From NCBI GenBank assembly GCA_907163375.1, contig CAJQUW010008655.1, positions 315,001-379,000 on the forward strand: a DNA stretch of 64,000 nt, read 5' to 3'. Shown here piece by piece: positions 55,801 through 64,000 of the stretch. The notes beneath the pieces are model-generated. The model had not been told where the DNA came from. It made no database searches and saw nothing but the letters and a program-made list of their open reading frames with translations. This DNA is from Prostheceraeus crozeri. Taxonomy: Eukaryota; Platyhelminthes; Polycladida; Euryleptidae. Position numbers and translations under genes: made by a program. Each line of letters begins with the position of its first letter. The stretch's first letter is position 1.

Positions 55801-58187
55801 GCTTATTCGCGTCACAAGCTTCATAATTACATCTCATTTTATGCATTTCGAAATATTCAGTTCGTAGTTCATGTCATATAAATGCGAATTTTAAGAGATT
55901 AATTCCATGTAGAAAGGATTAGTTCAGCTCAACCAATAGTTGAAACATTTCTCATACGTCATGTTCTTAATTTCCAGACTTTCTCCTTAATTTTCTAGCG
56001 TTTATATCCTTTTCGCTTCCTATTACAGATTAAACACATTTTTCAAATTCTTGTATTTCTATCAGTTTTTGACAATAAATCATTTTCAAAGATTTTTCCG
56101 TTTCCATTAACGTTTTCGATTATCTGTTGGTGTAAAATGTCTTGAAACAAGTAACGCGAGAAGCTTAGAAGAGCAGCAAATTCTCCAATATCGGATTTAG
56201 ACTGATGGGAATGCTTGCTTCAAATTCACAAGAGGTGTGTGTGTAAAAATGAGATAATGATAGAGGTGTTGTTGCTCAACTCTAAAAAAGGTGCGTGTGC
56301 AGAAATATCTATTTGATCACGAAAGTGATTGTGGCAAGGAGACAGTCACAGAGGTCCAATTCTCCATCTTACTGAGTGATCATGACCAGAGACAAGCTAC
56401 ATTTCATGTAGCGGTTGATTACCGAAATATACATGAGAAATTTATGTGAAGCATCACTTCTACCTACAGGGGACTTTGACAAAGAAGTCTCGGTCAGACG
56501 TACCGGTAGTTGAAATGTTGTAATGCGTTTAGTATGGATGCTGAATTTAATCTGTGAAAATTCTCAAATTATTCGTATTTTATTTATGAGCTCATTCAAT
56601 TTGAGCACGTTTACAAATATTAAGAAATATATTATATTATTAATTGTATTATCATTTTATATTATCATTTATATTATAAAGTTACCAACAAGTTCGGTTT
56701 CTGGATCTCTAATATTTTCTCATTAAATTCTGCATACAATATTGTATGTATGTATACTGGTAGCTTCTCAAATTTGATAATTGAGCTTATTTTAGAGCAT
56801 CTACGGTAATGAATATTTACCTTCTTTTCAGTAGCCTAGTCTAGTTTCTTTTTTGGTCTTTTTTGTAGTCTTGTTTGGTCGTGTCGTTGTAGTATCCTAT
56901 TTTTATCAACCAAATTACTTCCCAGGACATCTAAATTTAGTACATGTGCCATATCAGCCAATCAAAATGTAGGGAAGATAACGTTGTCAGTTTTAAAGGA
57001 TTATTGGTGTAGATATTTGTGTAGACTGCTGAACTGAACTTTCAATACAGTCAGAACTCGGAAGCGGGAGCACTGAAAACTAGCGCTTCCGCTTCCGCAA
57101 CACTGGTTTTAAGAGCAACGACTGAGCAGAAAGCAGAGTATGTAGTAGCTTGGTTGGCAACTACGCACCGTTGAATGAGATGTGATAAAAAAAAAATTAG
57201 TTGTAAAACTTTGCTGACTTACAAAATGCTTTTTATTGTAAGATGTTAATATGAATTTGATTGGTTAACCGGCAAAGATTATTCAATTGCATTGAGCACC
57301 TGTTCTAACATGTTTGACTGTCGTAATGTTCGTTAATTACTTTTGGAAACATCATTAATTTATCCAGAAATTCTTATCGAATTATAGACCAGGTCACGCC
57401 TTTTCATTTTCCATATAAAAGATATGGCACAGAGTGGATGATTTTTTGTCAAATCAGACACTATAGAAAACCCGTAATGCTAACTATAAGAGTTCTGATA
57501 GAATAGTTCCGATGTCAACTTTTCGTCGGACAATTCCTTCAAGGAAATTATTGACATCAGAGCGCATGAAAATGTTGCAAGTATTCATTTCGCGTGATGT
57601 CAGTAGGAATGATTTTCTGTGAGAGCGTTACAAGTTCCGACGAGGTCAAAGAATAAGGAAACTCTATTTAGATCATTAAATGCATTGACACCTGGAGAAT
57701 TTACTAAGTAATCGGAACTCTTTTTGTATGCGAAAAAAAGCGTTGCCATGGATAAGAAAATTCGTATTAACATTCATTACCCATTTCAAAGCAATCATAT
57801 GATATCCATGATGATATTCAAGGACATTCTACTCTTGGGCATATCCACGAATTCTCCATTAAGCTCTATTAATTTTAGAATTTGAGTACAATTTTTGCTG
57901 ATCATAGTTAAAGTGATGTTGCTTTATAGACCTAAAGTGCCGTGGAACAATTGTGTAATCGCCTAGGGGAGGGGGGTGTTTACAAGGCAATTACGGGACC
58001 GATTAGAGGGGTTTCAAGTGAGAGTAGGGCGTTTACAAGCAATTATCTCCGATACTCACCGGAAAATCAAAAATTGTAGTAGTAGTCAGAACGAACCGTA
58101 AAAAAATATTTTTGAATTAAAGGCAAAACCATGCAAAAAGCAAAAAAATATCCATTAGATTGAGAGATTAACAAAATAATGAAATGA
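52803..58187. other. Intergenic, nothing firmly recognised
   Basis: 5.4 kb of AT-rich DNA. A hAT-like right end (GCTTCCGCTTCCGCAACACTG) lies at 57085-57105 and a short hairpin (CTCCACTT, about 55198-55216) is visible. No gene supported. Confidence 0.4.
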
Positions 58188-58219
58188 AAAAAAAAAAAAA
58201 AAAAAAAAGGAAAAAAAAG
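58188..58219 (+). repeat. Poly-A tract
   Basis: About 22 As, then GG and eight more As. It could be the tail of a retroposed copy, but I recognise no retroposon body to its left. Confidence 0.6.
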
Positions 58220-58770
58220 CACTTCACTCTTTTATAAAGTGCATGTATCCATTGCATAAAATCTGGCGTCAAAATCTATTAAAATAATCGAGCCAAATTT
58301 GAGCCAGATTTTCCATTTATGCATTATTTTTTTTATCGTTTTTTTTTTTCGGCTGTTTTTTTGCGTGTCTTTTACATCGAATGTGTTTTCGTCAATATGG
58401 ACATTTTTTTAAGACTTTTATATGCATAGTGTAATGTTTATAGATATATGTCATTTTATTGGATCCTGTTTATAATAACATTAGAAATGCAATAAATCTC
58501 CTTAAAAATCACCTGTTTAGATTTTCACGTTGTAATAATAATACAATCATAAATGCTTTGTCACATATACCATCACGGTTAATACCTGGGTCATTCATAA
58601 TATGGATTGCACTCAATGCAGCCCCTTCTTGGATTCAATTTATGTTTGAAAACATCGTGTTGATAGTAGGCACATGCTGAGATGGTTTCCATTTTCAATC
58701 ATCATCATGATCTACAGACAGTTTTGCTTCTCCTGAAAAGTTGGCCATTTAACACATAGTAGGTATTAAC
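58220..58770. other. Intergenic with T-rich tracts
   Basis: Two T runs near 58328-58352. A short frame (58459-58680) has no recognisable domain. Confidence 0.4.
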
Positions 58771-58866
58771 AGGGTGGCTAACATCATGCAAAAACCTGAA
58801 AACATGCAAATGTCCTGAAAAATGGTTAGATCTGCAAAAATCATGCAAATGTCCTGAAAAATGGTA
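58771..58866 (+). repeat. Short tandem repeat at a hAT-like end
   Basis: CAGGGTGGCTAACATCATGC resembles the outer end of a hAT family. It is followed by two copies of a unit with CATGCAAATGTCCTGAAAAATGG. No matching right end found. Confidence 0.5.
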
Positions 58867-61800
58867 GTCGATCTTGCAAGAAAGTCACATTAGTTTCAAA
58901 AGAAGTAGCATTTTTAATTATCTATCTCTGGGAATTACAATGCTTGTTCTATGTTGTACTGATTTAGTGCTTCCTGGCTCTGTTACAAATATCAATTGAC
59001 CTGCGATCTTAATTATATTGGCCAATTCTAAGACGACAGTTGTGGCTAAGTAAGTTCATTTCGTCTTGACAGCTAGCTGGGATATTTTGGACAACACCTT
59101 TTATAAGATGAATCACTTCTATCAATCGTAAACATGCGATCTCCGATTCATTAATCGACCTTCATGCGTCTGCACTTGTGTCAACACTTAATTAACCTTA
59201 TCCATGGTGTCCGTGCGATCTGGAAAACCTTGAAAAAAGGAGTGATATTGATGTAGACCAATTTCAATAGTGACAAGCACGTGTATCTAATTAAAAGAAA
59301 GGAAAGAAATCAAACTTGATTTTATTTGTGCTTTTTTAACTAATAAGCGTACATGTATATCCTGCTATTGTAAACTGATTGATAATTACAGCTATTGTTC
59401 ATTGTAAGTATATAGTGCGGTAGTTAGACCAATGTCATAAGTATGGAGAATCACAATGGATCTTGCTTCATCTTATTAGCTTTGAAATTCATAAATGTCC
59501 ATTCATTCCTTAGTGTGGATTAATAAAGTGGGTGCAGTGGTTGCAAGCTTACCACGGTAACATGACAATTAGAATGAACAAAGCATGTAAAAGTTGCTTA
59601 ATCTTTTCTGTAATCTTATAGATGGTCTTTCAATATCGAGCTGCAGATATTCCTGGTCAAAACATTTCTATTCATATCTCTATTCGCATTCTTAGCTGCC
59701 CACATGTACTCCCAACTCAAAGTGAGTAACCAGAAAAACTAGTTTGAGGTTCTATGACTTTTATAACTTCAATCATTTAATGTGATTTTCCGCAGCATTA
59801 ATGACCATCAACATTATATCTTCAACGCTCTTCGCTGGATCCGGATATGTAACCTCAAAGACAACACATTAGATTATCGAATGAACAATGGAAAATTAAT
59901 ACTTTCATTTTGTAACTACAATTTTCGTGCTAGGTTTCATCTGATTTGAAATTGAACAGGGAAGAAGAATCAGAAATTTCATGAAATTCAGCTCAATTTT
60001 TTCTTCAAAATTCCTTCGAACATTTATTTTTCTGAGTTATGTTGAGCGCTGTTTGCTAATGAAGTCCAGATTCAATGTCGAAAAGAAGAGAAATAATGAA
60101 GAATTTGATAGCGAGGTGACACATTCGCGATACCATTTTCTTTGTGACCCAAATTTCAATTTATTTTCAACTTCACATATTGTACGTTTATATCAAATGT
60201 ACTACTCCAAGACCTTGACATTTCTCTACACATTATTGATGATTTTGGTGTGAAAAATGATAATCGAAGGATTTGTATTCAACTGACCGCATTTTACGAA
60301 TGATTTTCAAAAAATAAATCAAAATGTATACATTTGTATCAACACCAGGGAAGAGATCAAAATATAAGCGTTGTCAGCAGAAAAATTAAATTCCTTAGTA
60401 GCGCCTTTCGGCTACATTTGATAAATGAGATGAATTTTTCCACATAATGGCGACGAATTCTGAATGCAGACTTTTGATACTTGAAGCTCTTGACGTTTTG
60501 CTTTAAAGATCAGTGCCAGGCAAGAAATTCTACTGCAGGTTGAATGGCAGAACAAAGACAAGCCGGTTGAAATCATGGAAATTTTGCTTCAGGAGTCGGC
60601 TTATATTCCTTTGCATTCCATCAACTTGTTTCATTTGAAGGCGTGAAACGTCCACGACCTGACAGATAAATCAATCACAAGGGATCATTCCGTTATGTCA
60701 TACACTCAGACAATACTTCACCTATGAATTCTGTCTCATCATTCACATGATGCGCTTGAAGGAGACGCACGTCTTAAGGATTTGAATATCAATGCATGCG
60801 ACCAGGGATTGGCAAATAAATGATGGTAAATTTTGCACAGTCAATTAAATGAAGCTGGAATTAGTGAGAAATCAATTGAATGAAATTGAAATTAGCGAGC
60901 AATCAATTGATTGAAATTGAATCTAGAAGTAGCCTATATCTCACTATTTAAGCGAATGGTCACAGTTCCATCAAGTTAGATATTTTCTTCATCCTTCTTT
61001 CCTATCATCTATTCCAGTGCATCTCATCCTCTTCCATATCACAGCTTTTGTCATGCCTCACATCAGAGCTTTCGGACGAGTTCATTTCTTCTAGTTCACT
61101 CAGCTGGTCGTTCATTCTAATTCTCCGCTAAGACGTTCAGTTAACTGATAAAGGCCAGTTCGCGCTGTTCTTTTCAGCTAATTTTGTAAAAATTATTAGT
61201 AGCCATGTGCTTGACGATTTTTACACACGAGGTGTTTGCGCTTGACCGGATTAATCAGCTATTATAAAGCAGGTTCTTCACACTATCAATCATTATTCCG
61301 TGCTTCATCATATCATTATGTCAATTTGAAGTTAAATTGTTTTGTTTTTATCTTGTTGTTCATATTATCAACCTTCGCGGAAATGTCATCACAAAATTTG
61401 TGTAGTAGACGATCTATCTCTGAAGTATTTAAATTATGAAGTCATATTCAAAATCAATTGCGCTCGTCTTTTCACTTACTTGTTTTGTCAACCTATTATT
61501 GAAAGACAATCGGTAACCAAATGCTCTTTTCAATCAGCTGATATTGAAATCTTATGCTGTCTCTGTAAAATTCTGCTCACCGCAGAATCAACGGATTGCA
61601 TGTTAAGCGTTTCAAAGCATCTAACAGATGTTCGCTATGATTCTGGGCCTCGCCGAGTACCGTGCGGATTATCAGATCAAACCACGTATAAAGCTGGACT
61701 ATCGGTTGCTAATTTTTTTTACCGTTTCATCGGTAATTTCCGGAGTATAGGATAAAATAAACGTCACACAATTCCGTTAATGATGATGTAGAAACCCGAA

Positions 61801-62584
61801 AGCTTTCGATGTTCAGTTCATGTGTATTCGCCCGAGTCCTTTCGCAATTCAAAGTAATGCATTCTCAAGCGCCTGACAGACCTCAGACAGGTTTGAGTCT
61901 ATGGTCTGCATCACATGTCTGTTTTCATGATTTTTGTGTTTGTGTCCTTTCACACTCAAGTGACATACTTCTTCACTTCAACAAAACGTCATCGATTTAG
62001 AGAGGAATAATAGGAGAAAGTGTTGACATGAGCATCGAAAAAAGATTTTCTGTGGATTCATTTTTCCTTTGGATGACAAGTAAGCGTAGTGTAGAACACA
62101 AGCTGAGACATGTTTGGACTGAAGAAGTGAATGATGATAATCCACAGGGTGAATTCCTGACTTGAAGATATCTGCTATTTTACAGCCGAAAAGTCTGTCT
62201 ACCACTGATTGACGATGTCGCGCTGAGATTGCGTGGAAGTTTGAAGTGTAAAATTACTGTTTAATATCGACACTGCTTGCGAAGTAGTTCGGGAGCTAGC
62301 ACCCGGTTGGAATTATCGGTCGGCAATTTCTCGGCCGGGAAATTTAATAATTCAAATATATTTAGCAATGTTGACTATTTGTTGTTGGATTGCATGAAGG
62401 TGAATTATGATGATAAGATGGCATCAATCAGTCACTAGAATCCATGTTTAAATTCATACAAAATGGAGGAGAAGATTATATTTGGTTGCTAGTTTACGTG
62501 TTTATTGATTGCCTTATCGATGATGTTACCCGAGTCCTACCAGCGTTATTATAGGTGTAACAGGGACTCCGAGGAAGAACTCTT
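58867..62584. other. Intergenic, nothing recognised
   Basis: Includes AATTGAAATT-type tandem words at 60835-60925. The frames at 61236-61755 and 59981-60253 show no recognisable domain and are not annotated. Confidence 0.4.
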
Positions 62585-62595
62585 TTCAATTACTG

Positions 62596-62695
62596 ATTGT
62601 ATAGTTTATACTATATAGTTATATACTATATAGTGACTAGATAGTATTGTATAGTTGCACTAATATAGTTAAAATCTATACATGTTTGTATAGTT
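62596..62695. repeat. AT-rich TATAGTT repeat, partly palindromic
   Basis: Repeated TATAGTT/ACTATATAG words. Confidence 0.6.
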
Positions 62696-62699
62696 TTGG

Positions 62700-63080
62700 C
62701 TGTGATGAAATAAATTTCTATTTCAACATCTACTGTGTCGATGAGGCTTTCCTTAGATATCTTCTGACGCTCCCTTTTCATTTCTTCTGGCAAAATCATC
62801 AGTTCACTTGGAGTGCAAGGAGTTTACTTGTCTGGAATTTCAGAGAATTCAACTTCACGTTTTATCGGCAGAGTCTAAAGTTGTATTTTTACGATAAGTG
62901 ATAACTGAAGATGTTTTTGAAGTAGTCGAGGATCGAGAATTCAACTTCGTCTACATGCCATCGAATGGACAATCAAGCATGATTTTGATTCTGGAAGATA
63001 TGAATTCACCGTATGGATTGGAATAAGATCATCCTGATCGACATTCATATTGCAGCGAATTTCGTCCATGGTTGAACTGA
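62700..63080. other. Intergenic, nothing recognised
   Basis: An 84-codon frame (62647-62901) has no recognisable domain. Confidence 0.4.
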
Positions 63081-63084
63081 CATC

Positions 63085-63640
63085 TCCCGTCCAGCCTATC
63101 AGGCTGTAAACCTAATTGGATAAGTTACAGCGCATTCAAAACAATACGGCAAGATTAATTATGCGTATTCCGAATTATCATATATCGTGTCATCTTTCTG
63201 ATTTAGACTGACTTCGCATCAGACAACGGATATTTTTTAAAATTTGTGTCACGGTGTACTAGATTCTTCCGGGCTCTTGTCCGTCCTATTTGTTAGATCT
63301 CGTATCCGTATATGTTCCTAGGCGATCGTTGCGTTCATCTGATGATGACCGAATTCTGGAGTCCCGTAATTATCGGATTGCTTTGGAAGAAGATCATTTT
63401 CCTATTCTGCAACCGTATTGTGGAATTCCTTACCAAGAGACGTGAGGAACTCTACATCCCTACAGTCCTTTTAAAGATCTTTGAAGACATACTTTATTTC
63501 TTGCAATCGCTGACGTGTTTATGTTTTTTGTTTACATGTAATGTTGTATGATTTTGTTGCGCCATGAACTCACCCAGTAATGGCGCTGTATACATGTGCA
63601 GTTAATATTATTAAATGGAACTTTCGCATGCAACTTCGAA
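63085..63640 (+). mobile_element. CR1/L2-like LINE, 3' end with reverse-transcriptase tail
   Basis: The frame around 63115-63430 reads LDKLQRIQNNTARLIM, then L-S-D-L-D, IRQRIFFKICVTVY, CPSYLLDLVSVYVPRRSLRSS and a final IPYQET. These are the familiar blocks of the C-terminal end of Jockey/CR1/L2-clade reverse transcriptases (LQRIQN, LPIRQRI, APSYL, RSLRSS). In-frame stops occur (TGA after LSDLD near 63210, TAG after TVY near 63260, TGA after QET near 63441). The stretch after the coding end has the GCGCCATGAACTC...AATGGCGCTGTATA hairpin-like sequence seen in L2/CR1 3' ends. It is a 5'-truncated, dead copy. Confidence 0.8.
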
Positions 63641-64000
63641 ATACCAGCATCATTTATCAATTTTGAAAAATCGATGAATTTATTATTCGACTGATGGCGG
63701 TCGGTTTCGGTTACGGAACCAGTCAGTCGGCTGTTTGGTTTCGGTGAGGCGATTGCACAGACCCAGCGGATGGTACTTGGGTTTCCTTACTCAACATAAT
63801 GTTTGGAATCTGCATGAAATTGCAATTGTCCAAAGGATTAAGGGGTCTTTTCGGTTAATTCATTCCCAGCACTTTTTATACAGAAGCACTTTTCTCTCCG
63901 CAATTTTGTTTCTCATGGTGACAAGCCCTCATAGACATCTCATCCGATGCATAAATGAAAAATTCAAATAATAGAAATCTTGAACGACTTGGATGGTTAA
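63641..64000. other. Window end, nothing recognised
   Basis: A TCGGTTTCGG-type repeated word at 63697-63750 may be a hAT-like end. No gene supported. Confidence 0.35.

Noticed and set aside
58188-58219. Poly-A tract as evidence for a processed pseudogene
   Set aside because: No recognisable coding or retroposon body directly upstream and no flanking duplication seen.
61236-61755. Overlapping 67- and 137-codon frames
   Set aside because: AT-rich composition, no recognisable domain, no splice or Kozak support.
1-64000. CRISPR arrays, rRNA genes, operons or bacterial-type signals
   Set aside because: None seen. Splice-like signals, SINEs and LINEs show this is eukaryotic DNA.

Overview
This 64 kb window is AT-rich, gene-poor, eukaryotic DNA. 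The likely source is a marine invertebrate animal. Three things point that way: tRNA-headed SINEs, a CR1/L2-like LINE 3' end, and BEL/Pao, PIF/Harbinger, Tc1/mariner, pogo and hAT sequences side by side; intronless Toll-like leucine-rich-repeat (LRR) genes; and an excess of the palindrome TAGGCCTA (eight exact copies by eye, under one expected), which I associate with echinoderm and hemichordate genomes. The phylum is inference, not demonstrated. Layout: 1-2.5 kb holds a small hAT relic and an unclassified transposon with 107-bp near-identical inverted ends. 2.77-4.35 kb and 12.4-14.1 kb (both minus strand) hold the two real protein-coding genes, intronless paralogs of a secreted or membrane-tethered LRR family with N- and C-terminal cysteine caps and a shared central cysteine motif, but no TIR domain. 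17.9-18.6 kb is a BEL/Pao pol fossil. 22.5-24.3, 38.3-40.7 and 51.9-52.8 kb carry five sizeable copies and some fragments of one non-coding element of about 0.8 kb with imperfect inverted ends and about 10-bp target-site duplications; one copy has inserted into another, and a hAT MITE sits in that same older copy. 25.6-29.2 kb has three fold-back (palindromic) elements. 29.2-32.0 kb is a full-length PIF/Harbinger element with matching ends, TTA duplications, a decayed transposase and a nearly intact Myb/SANT-like gene. 34.7-36.2 kb is a Tc1/mariner copy with 119-bp inverted ends and a centrally deleted transposase. 41.4 kb holds a candidate signal-peptide first exon with a good splice donor. 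42.3-43.0 kb is a pogo deletion derivative, 46.6 and 49.4 kb are SINEs, 47.3-48.3 kb is a non-autonomous hAT with a perfect 8-bp duplication, and 63.1-63.6 kb is a LINE reverse-transcriptase tail. The rest is intergenic DNA with short tandem repeats and isolated transposon ends. The only plausible host system is the LRR pair: extracellular, heavily glycosylated recognition-type ectodomains of a family I cannot name, possibly a TIR-less Toll-like or VLR-like group. Everything else is the record of successive transposon waves.
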